From Zantedeschia hybrid cultivar (Eukaryota > Streptophyta > Magnoliopsida > Alismatales > Araceae), in contig JARZZO010000011.1 of assembly GCA_030544215.1 (NCBI GenBank), positions 48,543,587-48,607,586 of the forward strand: DNA of 64,000 bases, in the 5' to 3' direction. Below, one piece after another: positions 1 to 12,311 of the stretch; the stretch's first letter is position 1, and every line of letters begins with the position of its first letter. The translations under genes and the position numbers were made by a program. Below the pieces are notes generated by a model, which saw only the letters and a program-made list of their open reading frames with translations, was not told where the DNA came from and ran no database searches.

Positions 1-1738
1 TCCGAGAAATGGAAGGAAGCTATAGATTCATAAATCCAATCCATGTATACTAATCAAGTTTGGAACTTGGTTGACATACCTGAAGGGAAGGTCCCTATCG
101 GCTGCAAATGGATCTTCAAGAGGAAGATCGAAGCAGATTGACAAATTGACACTTATAAGGCTTGACTAGTGGCAAAGGGATATCATCAAAGACAAGGAAT
201 TGACTATGACGAAACTTTTTCACTAGTAGCAATGATAAAGTCAATTAGAATCCTCCTTGCCATTGCAACATACTTAGATTATGAGATCTGGCAGATGGAT
301 GTGAAGACAGCTTTCCTTAATGGAAACCTGTCAGAAGAGGTGTACATGGTACAACCTGATGGATTCACATCTAAGCAGCATCCCAAAAACAAGAAATTGA
401 TTATGACGAAACTTTTTCACCAGTTGTAATGATAAAGTCAATTAGAATCCTCCTTGCCATTGCAACATACCTAGATTATGAGATCTGGCAGATGGATGTG
501 AAGACAACTTTCCTTAATGGAAACCTGTCAGAAGAGGTGTATATGGTACAACCTGATGGATTCACATCTAAGCAGCATTTCAATAAGTTATGCAAGCTTT
601 AGAAATCCATTTATGGATTGAAGCAGGCGTCTCAAAGTTGGAATTTGAGATTTGATGAGGTTATCAAATCTTTTGACTTCATTCGAAATGAAGATGAACC
701 CTGTGTTTACAAGAAGGTCAGTAGGAGCTCAGTGACCTTCTTAGTCCTCTCTATTGATGCCATCTTACTCATTGGGAATGATGTAAGGATGCCGACATCC
801 ACAAAGTCTTGATTGTCCAAGACATTCTCCATGAAGGATTTGGGAGAAGCATCCTAGGTGCTGGGCATAAAGATCTATCATGATAGATCAAAAAGGATGC
901 TAGGAATGTCCCATTCCATGTACATAGATACTATAGTCATGAGATTCAAGTTGGAAAATTCCAAAAGAGGTCTCATTCCTATGAGACATGAAATTTACCT
1001 ATCAAGGGCATGGCCCCTAGAACACCTGAGGAAGTAGAGCACATGAGTCGAGTGCCATATGCCTCGGCAATAGGATCGATCATGTATGCCATGATATGTA
1101 CTCGCCCTGATATGGCCAATGCTTTGAGCATTACTAGCAGATATCAGAGTGATCTAGGAAAAGAGCACTGGAAAGCAATGAAATACATCCTAAAGTACTT
1201 GAGAAGAATTAAGGATCTTTTCTTGTTATATGGAGGAGAAGATGACTTGCAATTGAGAGCACATATAGACTCTAGTTTCCAGTCAGATTCGGATGACAGC
1301 AAATCTATGTCTGGATTTGTATTCATGTTAAATAGAGGGGCAGTCAGTTGGAAGAGTTTCAAGCAAGAAACGATTGCGGATTCAACGACAAAGGTAGAGT
1401 ATATAGCTGCCGCTGAAGCTACCAAAGAAGCGGTCTGGATGAAGAAATTCATCTCGGAACTTGACATAGTTCTCAGCATATCAAATCCCATCCCATTATT
1501 ATGTGATAATAATGGGGCCATCGCGCAGGCGAAGGAACCTCGGTCTCACCCAAGGTCAAAGCATATTCTAAGGCGCTTCCACCCGATTCGGGAGATTGCT
1601 GCAAGGGGAGATGTGATGGTAGAGCGTGTACCATCAGAAGACAATGTTGCAGATCCACTGACTAAGCCTTTGTCACAGATTGTGTTTGAGCGTCATCAAG
1701 AAAAGATGGGCCTCAAGACTCTAGGCAATTGGTTGTAG
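1..1738 (+). pseudogene. Copia element G, reverse transcriptase and RNase H (decayed, 5' part outside window)
   Basis: This is the C-terminal half of a Ty1/copia polyprotein. RT blocks are readable from the left edge (KWIFKRKI, then VAKGYHQRQGIDYDETFS, MDVKTAFLNG and LKQASQSWNLRFDE). RNase H follows from about 1010 to 1738 (SFQSDSDDSKSMSGFVFML, CDNNGAIAQ, DPLTKPL). The frame is broken by several stop codons (TGA at about 138 and 166) and by a 197-bp internal duplication. The RT active-site YVDD reads SIDA near 750, so the enzyme is dead. The acidic residue usual in the RNase H TTEAEY block is replaced (TTKVEY). The reading frame ends 14 bp before a polypurine tract and 3' LTR, the normal copia order. 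It is closely related to elements H, A, B and C. Family identity is certain at superfamily level; the lineage within copia was not determined. Confidence 0.93.
197..578 (+). repeat. 197-bp tandem duplication inside copia RT
   Basis: The segment starting TATGACGAAAC at 205 recurs at 402, and the ending GCAGCAT at 375-381 recurs at 572-578, giving an offset of 197 bp. The copies differ at only a few positions. Because 197 is not a multiple of three, the duplication shifts the reading frame. Confidence 0.9.
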
Positions 1739-1740
1739 TA

Positions 1741-1752
1741 CAAGTGGGAGAT
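1741..1752 (+). other. Polypurine tract of copia G
   Basis: CAAGTGGGAGAT lies directly before TGTTAG. The same PPT precedes the 3' LTRs of copia A (48201-48213) and, on the minus strand, copia H (19468-19480). Confidence 0.85.
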
Positions 1753-3431
1753 TGTTAGTTTTTTTTTGGTGTCCTACAAACCAATTATGGGTCTTATAGG
1801 CCCTATGTGTTATACAATCTTGTTCAATATATTTAAGTGGTATTTAGAGCGTAAACGTATAATTTTAGGATTGCTTTGCGTTGTCCCTAGGATATGTGTT
1901 TGTAAAGTTAATTCCGAGATGGGATCTCAAATGTGAGTTTGACTATACATAGACGCATACCTTAAATTGTTCCTAATTGGAGAGTAATCACTCTAGGACA
2001 TTGATTACTTGTAAATCAGCGCGCATGATGTGTAGATGACCAATCTCACGGTCATAGGTGCGGAGCACCGGCACATATGTGTAGGCGTTCATCTTGGGAG
2101 GATGTTCACTGAACTGATCCGCTGATAGATCTACAGATGGTTAATTATACCTAATGTCAACTAAAGATCCATCTGTCTCAGTAGTATTGTTGATCATTTG
2201 ACCTAAGACATTAATGAGGTCTTGCGTGAGGACTAGTGTGCTTTAATATTTGGTTAACTGACTTTAACCATAAGTCATGAAATACCGAATTATTAGCCAC
2301 ATCATAATACATGCGAAAATCGTTAATGGTCAAGAGGGGATCGCTCACTGTCAGGTATATCACAGACAGTTAATTAGTCATGATGTAGATGCTCCACTAA
2401 AATCCCTGGCCATGGTGGTATCAGTTCGTTTGGAATGAACGTGAAATTATTATAGAGGTCATGGTCAAACGACACGATCACTAGTGGTTTGACGAAAGCA
2501 TACCACACAATCGGATCGGACTCATATAATGAGCGAGAGATATAGTGATATGGTAACTGATGACTTACTGGTGCCAGACAGGGAGAAGATGAACCCGACA
2601 TCCTCTGGGATCACGCGGATTTGTTTGACCCAATGTGATAAAAAAGGTCCAGAACAAATTAAACGGTTATTGGGAATAACCGGTTTAATTTACTTCTAAT
2701 TAGATTAGAAGTTAATGGATCTTTAAACCAGAGTGATAGTGAGCCTAGAGGATCACAAACAAATAACTCTTGCAGAACGAAATATTATTGTATGGAAAAA
2801 TATACTAAAGCATTAAATTCTTTTCGAAAAAGAACTTATAAATAGCTTAAAAGTATATATGCAATAATATAAAGGACATATATATGATATATGTATTATT
2901 AGGCTTATTTTATAAACTAATAATAATATATTAATATATAATATACCCTAGATTTACTTTAATCATGGTTGCCTTTTTAGCGAGGCGGTTAAAGACGTGA
3001 TTAGCTGAAATGGCGGTTCAAGCTACCGCCTTACCATTCTATAAATAACCCATGTTCTCCAACCCGTAATATAACTAATGCTTTACCCATTCCAAAAGGT
3101 TGGCTGTCAGGAAAAAGTTGGAAGGGTTGGACTCTTGCTAACAGAGCTCTTGAGGTTAGTAGGTTGTGCGGGTTTGGAGAAATTGATCTCCGTTGCTGCA
3201 AGGGTCAGTGTTGATTAAGCTCTAGAGGCCGGACGTCTATGCGGCTCAAAGCTTCGAGGAGTTCGGCATCGATAACTGTAGAACAACGTGTTCTACGCAA
3301 GGTGAAAATCTCGTATGATTTATTTAGATCGTTTTTGTTGCATCAATCGGAGCCCGAACCGGTTTGGGAAATCATTTTATTTTATATTCTTTCGCTGCTG
3401 TGATTTTCTGGGGTTACGACCGAACCTAACA
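1753..3431 (+). mobile_element. 3' LTR of copia G
   Basis: This LTR begins TGTTAG and ends CTAACA, matching inverted ends, right after the PPT; its length is about 1.68 kb. The start shares the TGTTAG...CCTACAA.CCAAT block with the LTRs of A, B and C. The next five bases (ATGCC) are the expected target-site duplication, but the partner lies outside the window. The element is inserted into the gag of the minus-strand Tat-like element. Confidence 0.88.
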
Positions 3432-5174
3432 ATGCCAATGCATTCGCAGCTATGAGGGCGTTGAATATATCTAACAGGGACTCTGGGAGTGGGGGATATG
3501 ATGCCCTCTTTGGGCCTGGAGGCTTTCTCTGCTAATTGTAATCATGTTGAGGTGGCACTTTATTGTATGTTGGTAGTTGACGAGGCTGGTTGAAAGATGG
3601 CTAATACTGTTTTTGAGGTGGCCTAAAGCCCTGCTGATTTGGTGGTCTCTGTCCAGTGTATTATGGCTACTGGTTTCTCATGAACTGAGGCTGATTATTG
3701 TTCACTGTGCTTATCTGTTCATGAGAGAGTGTACCCTCAATCGTTGGACCCATGCTGGAAGAGTTTGACATGGCAGGCTTCCGAGGTGGAGGTATGCGGA
3801 GTCTGTATGGATCGAAGACACTAGAAAAGGTGGAGTCCTTAAATGCATTTAGGGCGTATCAAGCCCTCTCATATAAATCTGCCATGTTGGTCAGATTATT
3901 CAATGTAAGGACCAACTTGTATTGAGGGGTTGCATTGGCAATCATCATCTTGACTTGCTTAGACTCAGATAAGTGATCTTTGATCTTTTCTGCCATAGCC
4001 CTCCATCTATCAGCAAATGTTATGAAGTCTCTATCAGACTTCATTTTTTCAGACACCAAATTAGTTATAGACAATGATGGTGCTACCCTGTCCTTTTATT
4101 GTTGGAGGAATTCCGTGAAACAGTGTCAAAATCCTCAGCATTAGATGAGTCCAAGGAAAAGAACCACTCGAGGGCTGGTCCCTCTAGCGATCTTCTGAAT
4201 AAGAAAGCTAACGACCTTTTGTCACTCTGCCAGAATGATGACTCATACATGAACTCTTTTAAATGATTGAATGGATTACCAGAGCCATTATATTTCCTGT
4301 ACATAGGCATCTCAGAGGGAGGAAGATGAAATACTGCCAAAATGGGGAGAGAAATCTCAGGTACAGCCTTGACATCCATCATTTTCTGGAAGCTCTTAAA
4401 CTGTTCATCGATCTTATTCATCTTAGTAAAGAGTGCCTGAGTTACTGGATCAACTAATGGAGAGGGAGGTGGTGGAGCATGAGAAACTTGCCTCCGAGAA
4501 TAACTAGGGCAACGAGAACAATATGGCTGAGATCCGGCAGCATTCCCGTTATGGCCGAAGGCATTCTGATAAGTAGGTGTCTATGGTCTAACCGGGTATC
4601 TCGATGAGGATTGTTGTGGCCCAGGTGGTTGGGAAGTAGAGACATGAAGGCCTTCCATGGCCTGATGAACAGATGGAATCTGACGAGTAGGAGGAACAGG
4701 GTGAACCATGGGGTTTGGTTTGGCAGAACTCAAAGGCGCTTTCCCCTTTAGAATAGACTAGATGGCCTCAAGCTGTTGAAGATCCACGTGGGTAGCCAGA
4801 GCTCCCAAGACGGTGACTAGATCTAGAGGATTATTAGACAGAGGCTTAGCTTGGTCTTGAGGCTCCTCATAAGTGGGATTAGAAATCACATGCACATGGG
4901 GATGATTGGTACCAAGATCATATTGGTCATGAGTAAAATGAGCCTGATGAGGGATATAGGTGCTTCCCTCATACTTAGTGCGAAAGAAGTTAGAATCATG
5001 GGGGGCATCAGCATCTCCCCCATTCTCAGAATGGTAATCATAATTACGAGGGGCATTGACATCTCCCTCGTACTCAAACGCATCTTCTTGTTCGAAGGCA
5101 ACCATGCCGACGGTCCTACCTGAACATAACATCATAGTGTTCAATTTTATCAGAGATTCAAACAAGTTGCACAA
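3432..5174 (-). pseudogene. Tat-like Ty3/gypsy gag (decayed, truncated by copia G)
   Basis: Retrotransposon gag (capsid-type) polyprotein read on the minus strand. The best-preserved stretch, 4421-4083, carries the plant Ty3 gag signature MYRKYNGSGNPFNHLKEF followed by LFRRSLEGPALEWFFSL. The stretch 4074-3859 (FADRWRAMAEKIKDHLSE) continues the capsid domain. 5174-4758 is a low-complexity acidic N-terminal region. Stops and a small frameshift separate the blocks. The frame ends at the copia G 3' LTR, so protease and pol, if present, lie to the left of the window. The PBS at 6110-6127 and the LTR 6134-7406 lie upstream in the correct order. The Tat/Ogre-type assignment rests on the gag signature, PBS and LTR start; an Athila-type relative cannot be excluded. 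Confidence 0.75.
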
Positions 5175-6109
5175 GGATTAACAACCAAGTTGAAGATTCG
5201 GCTATTTCAGGATTCCTTATTGAATTATTTGGATTTTAGGCACCAATTCCCTCAATGGGTAGGATCCTAGTTTTAGTTCAGTTTCCGCCGTTATACTCTA
5301 TAGCTTCGCTCACAATGGTATGAATGACTACTCGGGACTTCAAATGGTACAACCGATCTAATGAACAAGGAGGAATTTCTTGCTTTTGGGGACTTATGGA
5401 GGTCTTAACACAAACCACTCTAGTCTGACTGAGGGACCAACCCAGTTAGAGAGAGGTAAGAGTGCTAAGAAGGGTGTTCCTATAAGAAGGGGGGTGAGCC
5501 CCGATGCAAATGACCTGTGGCCTGGATGGCCTCTAATGTAGTATAAAGTAAATATAGGTAACAAGGAGACCAAGGATCTGAGGACTAATGACCAAGAGAG
5601 AGAACAGCTTGAATCGCGTCGCTGTTCACAGACGCTATTCAAGACAGTAAGCTCTTCTGTTCACAGAACCTCAAGCAGTAGCCGAGACAGGTAAAAGAGG
5701 CTAAATGGTGTCTGGGTGTGCCAAACGCTTTTTGAATCGCGTCGCCAATCCTAGACGCTATTTGGAGTCTGAAAACACACAATTAATAGTAAAAATAAGG
5801 GCAATCCCCTCTTAAGTTATCAAAGTAAACAACAGTCAATTGATCATACGAAACTCAATTTTAACAGATGATTATTATGTAAACAAACATGAAATCACTC
5901 AAACACAAACTTCTTATCAAACTTACAACTTCCAACAAATCAAGGGAGGGCAAGATCTTGCTACAAGGGGTGTGCACGTGGTGCATATGGGGATAAAGTA
6001 ACTAATCACCAATTGGTAAAAACGTGTCCGAGGGATACAAACGGTGCACCGAGGGTGCCCAATGATAAAAAGGAAATACAAGAGGAAAGTAACAAGAAGG
6101 CAAGACAAA
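5175..6109 (-). other. Untranslated leader of Tat-like element, with three N10 dyads
   Basis: This is the leader between PBS and gag, with no coding potential. It contains three interrupted palindromes of the GCGTC type: 5611-5640, 5703-5732 and 5734-5763. Each has 10-nt arms and a 10-nt spacer. The last two form a doublet with a 31-bp step. Confidence 0.6.
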
Positions 6110-6127
6110 GTCCCACCATGATCGCCA
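6110..6127 (-). other. Putative PBS of Tat-like element
   Basis: The minus strand reads TGGCGATCATGGTGGGAC, resembling the TGGCGAcTctGcTGGGG primer sites known from Ogre/Tat elements. It starts 6 nt inside the LTR end. The match is imperfect. Confidence 0.5.
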
Positions 6128-6133
6128 AAAAGC

Positions 6134-7406
6134 TGTGAGTGCTCAATTGTGGTGTGTGAAATTCATGATTATCATGTTCATATGGATAATAAATAAACTA
6201 TAGAGATCGTGATTGCCAGAAACCGAGGGTTTCAATGCGAAAAGATTATCACTTACCTTTCAAACTTAGGGAGATTGGAATTCATTTTGTTCCTTCTCTT
6301 TGGCTGGCTAAAGAGAAAGAGCTTTCTTCTTATTTTCTCTTACTTTTGTTGTAGATTTCTTGGCTGGTTTTTCTCCTTTCTCCAAGCTTCTCTTCTTTCA
6401 AACCTTACAAAGAAAAGTTAAATAAAGAAAAGAAAGAATATGGTTAGAGCTATGGTAATGTAGTAACTATTCTATCAAACAAATTAAGCATGCAACTAAA
6501 CTAAAAGAACTCACTTTTTATGGTTCTTTAAACCCCTAACATGAACATAGGTAGGAAAATATTGATGTGGGTGTGTGTTAACATGAAGTGATGTGATGAA
6601 ACTATAAAGAAAGCAGTGAAGAATCTATGAAAAACTATAAAGAAAACATGTAGATGGTTGGTTGATTGGCCCCTTCAAAACCTCTGTCTTCAAAAGCTTC
6701 AATGGAGAAAGAAAAGGATGAAGAAGAGGCCTTTCTTTGTTGTCCACGTTTTCCTTCTTGAAAGCCTCCAAAAGTCTTGCTATGAACTCCAAATTCTTCA
6801 ATTGCCAACCTTTTTCAAAGGTCCAAATGATATTATATTTATAAGAATAGGTTTTAAGAGTGTTTTGGTCTTCAAAAAGACTATCCCGCGGCTTCGGACT
6901 TGCCTTGGATGAGCATAGAGGAGGTTGAAGACTTCGCAACCTTGGAAACTGGATTATCTCGGCCAAATCATGTTTATCATGAAACTCTCAAATCGCGTCA
7001 CCCGACGGGACGCCATTTGGCTAATTAATGCAGCCAAAATAGAAAGAAAATCCTGAAAGGAAACCGAAAAAGATTAGGAAACCTAAATTGCGTCTCCCTG
7101 GAGTGACGTGCTTTAGATAATTAAGAAATTAATTCAAATTAAAGATCGAAAACCTAGACGTATTAGGACCTAGTGGCATCTCATTTAGGCGACGCTATTC
7201 AGTTAAATCTATCTTAATTTAGGAATTTGATTCCAAATTGATTTCTGCTAGAAATCTAAATAGCGTCGGCTTTGGGCGACGCTAATCATTAAATTTCGAG
7301 AAAAATGAATAAAAATTAATTAATGATTAAACATCATACCATTTTAGGGCATTACAATTGTGACATGAAATTTACTCAATATGAGGTCAAAATTAACGTG
7401 TCTACA
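6134..7406 (-). mobile_element. 5' LTR of Tat-like Ty3 element
   Basis: In sense (minus) orientation it starts TGTAGACACG at 7406 and ends at 6134 beside the putative PBS; length 1.27 kb. The TGTAGACAC start is typical of Tat/Ogre LTRs and recurs at 63552. It carries four GCGTC dyads (6990-7018, 7085-7114, 7171-7200, 7258-7287). An AT-rich TATA-like stretch lies near 6830. Confidence 0.65.
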
Positions 7407-8019
7407 ATGGGGAGGAATATTTTTTTCTATTGCTTTTGTTGCATTCTCTCTCCCTGTTGATCCTTACATACTAGACTAATTGTACTAATCATAAGTTTAT
7501 AAAAAGTAGACAATTGGTAGGTCCTAACAACTGTGGAACAAAAAGAACTCGTCCAATATGTAGAAAAGTCTTGAGGTCCTTAAGAGATTCCATCTATTGT
7601 GAAAGAATAGTGTGCAATAGAGATTAATAGATCAAGTAAACCACATGAACAATCCTTCTACTATTTCACTTTATAAGAAAATGGCATCCTGTAAATCAGC
7701 TAAACTTTAATGGAGAAGTAGCAACATTTAATTCTCATTTACTCCCTCTCTCTTGCAATGTGTTCATTTATTTTCGTGACTATTCTTGCATCCACTTTCC
7801 ATAGAAGGCTTCATTTGTCTAACTATCTTTGAAAGAAATGTGGTTCATATATCCTACGAGGATAAAGAAGAAGAGTTCGTTAAACCAACTATATCGTCGG
7901 GTTACTAAAGCCTATAAGCGTCTAACCAAATGCTTCCTCTAAGACAAATAAACGAAGAGGTATTACTACACCTAGGTTGCTAGTGAATTAAGCACTTTAT
8001 CAATCAATAGGTTGTGGTA
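7407..8019. other. Unassigned spacer
   Basis: This is AT-rich sequence between the Tat-like LTR and solo LTR E. No open frame, repeat or family signature was recognised. It is contiguous with 32175 onward once the nested insertions are removed. Confidence 0.5.
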
Positions 8020-8024
8020 GATGG

Positions 8025-9273
8025 TGTAAGATTCACAACGAGAAGAATGATGGCACAATAGAATTAAAAATTAACAAACTCTTTCCTCGATCTACGCGTA
8101 TCAATTCTCGAATGTTTAGATCATAGTAAAATAATATATAAAACATGAAGATTCGATCTTCACCATCGCGAGGATGAAGATCCCTTGCCGAATCAGAGAC
8201 AAATGAGTGGTCAACCTCGGATCACAAGTTGTTCAAGTGTCTAGCCTTTAGACGTATCAACACGAGTCTCCACGACAGTTTGGATGTCCTCCATGCTCTA
8301 CAAACTCCACCCGGATCTCAACTCCACCATGAACAGAGAGGGCGGCTCTAGAGAGAGATGAGAAGGGAGGATGATGACTGGCCATGGTGAAAAATCCTAA
8401 AGTCTAGCTAGGATTCCTCTATAGCAACTATTTATAGACTTCTGACATTTCTCACAAAAACTCAGAAGTTTATAAAAACTTAAATCCTCTCAAGATCCAC
8501 AAGAACTCTTTTGTGTGTGACCCTCTAGACCCATCTGTCTATTTGATTTTCAGCCCATTAAGTCAATAACAATTATTTGACTTAATTAATTAATATTCAT
8601 TATCTTCTAGTAAATTTTAATCTGACTATTACATAATCGATAATCCATCCTCATATGATGAATTCTTCGAGCTTTCTGATCATGAAAGGCACTAAGCTAC
8701 ACCTCTTGATCCTAAAAGACATCAGGGATATGCAACCCACTAATCGTAGCCTTCCGTCCACAGATACCACATAGCTATAGATTATCATTCATACAATGTC
8801 CCAGTCAAACTAAGGTATAGTTTAACTGTCAAACCCTAATATGTCTTAACCTAATCGAATCTTATACTCAATATTAAATTAAATAGAAAACTTATTTTTC
8901 ATTTAATTATCAAACTCTGGCCAGGGATTTATGAGTACTATTCCATAGGACATTCTCTTTCCGATGATATACTGAGAGTGAATGATTCCATGTTGTCAAT
9001 TCAATTGCCTTCGTGAGAATTTCAATAAGTCCGAATAACTGACTATACATAATCACATACTTGAGATCCTTAAGTCAACAATCAAATACTCAGTGTCCCT
9101 CAAGAAAAACATCCTTAGTGACTCAGGTCTAAGATCTAATTATCCTAATGTGACTATAGAATGCCCCGATTGACAACTAGTATGATAGCCATTCAAGACT
9201 TCTAGGTCAGATCAGTTTAGTGAACTCATTCCACTAATGAGAACCTATACATATACCTCAGTGTCAACATACT
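8025..9273 (-). mobile_element. Solo copia LTR E, segment 1
   Basis: Starts TGTAAG on the plus strand, as the LTRs of copia H do. Joined with 11986-12311 and 32162-32169 it totals 1583 bp, against 1584 bp for each H LTR. Shared blocks include TTCACTCT/AGTGTCACCATAC-type sequence near 9250. No internal copia region adjoins it, so it is a solo LTR. Flanks GATGG (8020-8024) and AATGG (32170-32174) form a one-mismatch TSD. Confidence 0.8.
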
Positions 9274-11985
9274 TGTAACGACCCGCCATCCTATGACCGG
9301 AGACCCGGTCACTAAATGGATGTCGGCCCATTAACTGCGGGTTCACACCCGGATCTCACACAACACATCTGGAGGAGTAAGTGCTAAACAAGGCTAAATA
9401 TGACAATCACACGGACTACAAAGGTAAACGAGTGCGCAGGAAGGAAAATAACAATGTCCGTATACAGTCCAACAATAATTACATGTCCAACAATTAAATA
9501 AGTACAGGCAGAAGGAAGTACAACAACATCGGGGCATACCCCGGAACTAAGACAGCTGCTGGTCCGTACACCAAGAAGACACCACGCTTCCGCTCGCCAC
9601 GAGGTCCACACCTGAAACCGCAGGGAGTGAGCCACACCAGAATTGGGCTCAGTAGGGATCATCCGATCCCCTGCCTCCCACTCACACACCCACAAGTGTA
9701 ACAACAGGAATATATGGCAATTTAAGTAAAGCAGTAAACATAGCACCCAACTCTGATATGAAACGTACGATAAGCAGTGTAGCAAGAACCATTCTAAGCA
9801 ACCCGAAGAACCCAACACAGAGTCACGTCTCACAGCCAAAGTCCACGAAGCGACTGAACCATACTGTCGACCGAAGTCAAATGTCGCCTCCCAACACTAC
9901 CACCACTGCTCACACCTGTCCACCCCTACAGTGTTCCGGGGCACTGTAGGGTGAGGCAGTGAGTCAAACTAGGACTAGCTGGAACCAGTGTACCGCCACT
10001 GCCAGCTACGTGTGCACACAAGCAGTCTAGACTACTGTCCTACCGTCCGGATTGCCTCCACGCTAGGCCTCAACGCTTCAGGAGGGCCCTGGGGACCGGC
10101 GAACCCCCGTCAAGCCGAAGCTACAGGAACTACCCACAACCCTAACCTCCCGGGCTGCGTCAGGACAAAGGGCTAAGGGTACCACTCGTAACCTTGATCA
10201 AAGGTCACATCAGGCCCAGTGGCTACAGGGGTAAAACAACTCCAACAGTACTACAACCAGCTCCTCAGCAAGAAACGCACTGGAAGCTGCCACGACAAAC
10301 AGGGAAACCCCGACCCGCTGAGAACAAACAGCGACCCCTCGGATAGCACACCGGCTACTCCGGTCCAACGGGCTCAAGGCGATCCTGCTTCCCTCAGCCA
10401 AAGGTAAAACACAACATGTACCCCTTCTCCCACCGGTACGGCACAATGCCTCACAGACACCATGACCCTGTCCCCATCGGTCCATGGTGACAACGTAAAC
10501 CACAGTTATATTGATTCCACATTCGCAAAAGCATACACCCACATATAACATTATGTAATTCCATTCACGCAGAAGTCCTCAGTCTCAGTATACAACGTAA
10601 AGCATGCATTGGAATCGTCCCATAATGAAAACACATGATAACACCAGGATTACACAGTTCTGTCTTGAATCGCGTCGACCGAGGTCGATGCCATTCAAGC
10701 CCCTCAGACATGTTCATTAAAGCCAGATAATTCCTTGAAATGCGTCGTCATAGGGAGTCGCCTATTTAAAACGCGTCCAGGTCCACAGACGCCATTCACA
10801 TCGAAATTCCAGATTTACAGACCCTCACTCGGGGTGATTTCCTGCCTAAATGGCGTCATGATGGCCCGACGTCCTTCCGAAAGGCGTCGTCCATCCATGA
10901 CGTCATTTAGCGCCAGAACCCCTACTCGTACAAACCTCGAACAGGGAGGTTTCTTCCCTAAAAGGCGTCGTACTGTCCTGACGCCCTTCTGAAAGGCGTC
11001 GACCAGGCACGACGCCGTTTAACGCCAGAAACCTGGTTCCTTGGTTCGATCCGAGGGTTCTCCCTTAACCCCAAATACCCCGAAAAGCCCCAAAACAAGA
11101 AGGGGAGGAAGAGGAATTCAACCATCCCAAGCATGCTACGAATCCACGATCACAAGCACATCCATTTCCACAAGGAAACCCCCCCCTAAACATGCTCAAT
11201 CTAGCCCGAACACGTCATGTCACGCCAAAGAAAACACGAGTAACACATGCAAGGTTCGTCCCCCTACCGGTTCTTGAACTCCTCCAAGCTCCGTGCCGCC
11301 GACCCGCCGCACCGCAGACCGCCGCCGGTACCTTCGAGGACGCCGCCACTCCGCCGGGACGTCGGCCGCCGTCCGGAGAATGGAACGCCGCGAAGGAGGT
11401 GGTGGAGGTAGAGGTGAGAGGTAAGGAGGCTATGGAGTGATTGAAAGAGGAAGAAGAGGAAGGGAAGGGGAAAAGAGAGTCGGAGGGGGCGAGGAGAGAG
11501 AGAGTGAAGGCGAGAATGAGGGAAAGAAGGGGAGGCTCGCGGGGTCAATCTGAATCCAGCTAAAACGCGTCGATCGAGGCAGACGCCTATCAGTCTGACA
11601 GGACGGGCCGTACTGACAGCGATCTGAAACGCGTCACCCTCCACGGACGCTGTTCAGACGACAGGACAGGCCGTACTGACAACGCTCTAGCGCCGTACCC
11701 TGACATCGCAGAGGTCACAGTCTGAATCACGTCGGCCAACCTGGATGCCGTTCAGACGATGTGACCGGGGCCGTACTCTAGCGGCCCGAAACCCGCCCAC
11801 GTGGCGCACACGTGGCACAACAACCAGCAGACCTAAATGGCGTCCACACAACCTGACGCCTTTTGAAAGGCGTCGAGCAGTGCTGACGCCATTCAGTCAG
11901 AAATCTCAAGACCTCACAGGGTCCAAACCAGGGGATCCGGCCCGAACCCGACCCGAAAACAGGATCCGAAACCTCAGTCCTTACA
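9274..11985 (-). mobile_element. Solo LTR D1 (2.7 kb, Ty3-type ends)
   Basis: It begins TGTAACGACCCGCC and ends CAGTCCTTACA. It lies inside LTR E with flanks ATACT/ACACT (9269-9273, 11986-11990), a TSD with one mismatch. There is no internal region, so it is a solo LTR. It is an inverted relative of D2 (58526-61238), same length within 1 bp and about 80-85% similar where compared by eye. Orientation (minus) is inferred from LTR F, whose 3' end also reads as a CGTTACA-type terminus. It holds twelve GCGTC dyads between 10667 and 11894. ORFs across 11041-11644 are overlapping frames in GC-rich LTR sequence and are not genes. Confidence 0.85.
10667..11894. repeat. Twelve N10 dyads (GCGTC-N10-GACGC) in solo LTR D1
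   Basis: Copies begin at 10667, 10737, 10768, 10848, 10879, 10960, 10991, 11562, 11626, 11724, 11835 and 11865. Each is 10 nt (consensus RAAnGGCGTC), any 10 nt, then the inverted arm (GACGCCnTTY). Every spacer is exactly 10 nt and spacer sequences differ. Four pairs are tandem doublets with starts 30 or 31 bp apart. Confidence 0.9.
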
Positions 11986-12311
11986 ACACTAGTATCCATA
12001 AGATCAGTCATCCTCATCATATGAGTAAGTATCACGTGCATTGATCTATCCGGATCTTCAATGTCCCATCTTGGAGATCCTATAACTAGGAATAATTCGA
12101 ACACATGCATTTAGATGACTGATCTCATTATCATAATCTTATTATGATTCAGTCATCATCGCATGTGTTGTAGGACTTCATCACATCAAATGATAAGCAC
12201 ACATGAAATGACAAGACATATGAAAAATTACTATTTATTATTAATAAGGATGAGATAATTATATGAAATAATACCATCACATCTCATGTAATTAGCTCGC
12301 AGGGCATATAT
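11986..12311 (-). mobile_element. Solo copia LTR E, segment 2
   Basis: Continuation of LTR E after D1. It includes the segment CATATGAG/TCACG...GATCTATCCGGATCTTCAATGTCCC, which parallels the corresponding part of the H LTR (19190-19250). It ends in AGGGCATATAT, where chromovirus F inserted. Confidence 0.75.

Noticed and set aside
11041..11644. ORFs of 78-126 codons on both strands in D1 (and the mirrored ones at 58938-59286)
   Set aside because: They lie in solo LTR sequence, overlap each other, and are not kept in frame between D1 and D2.
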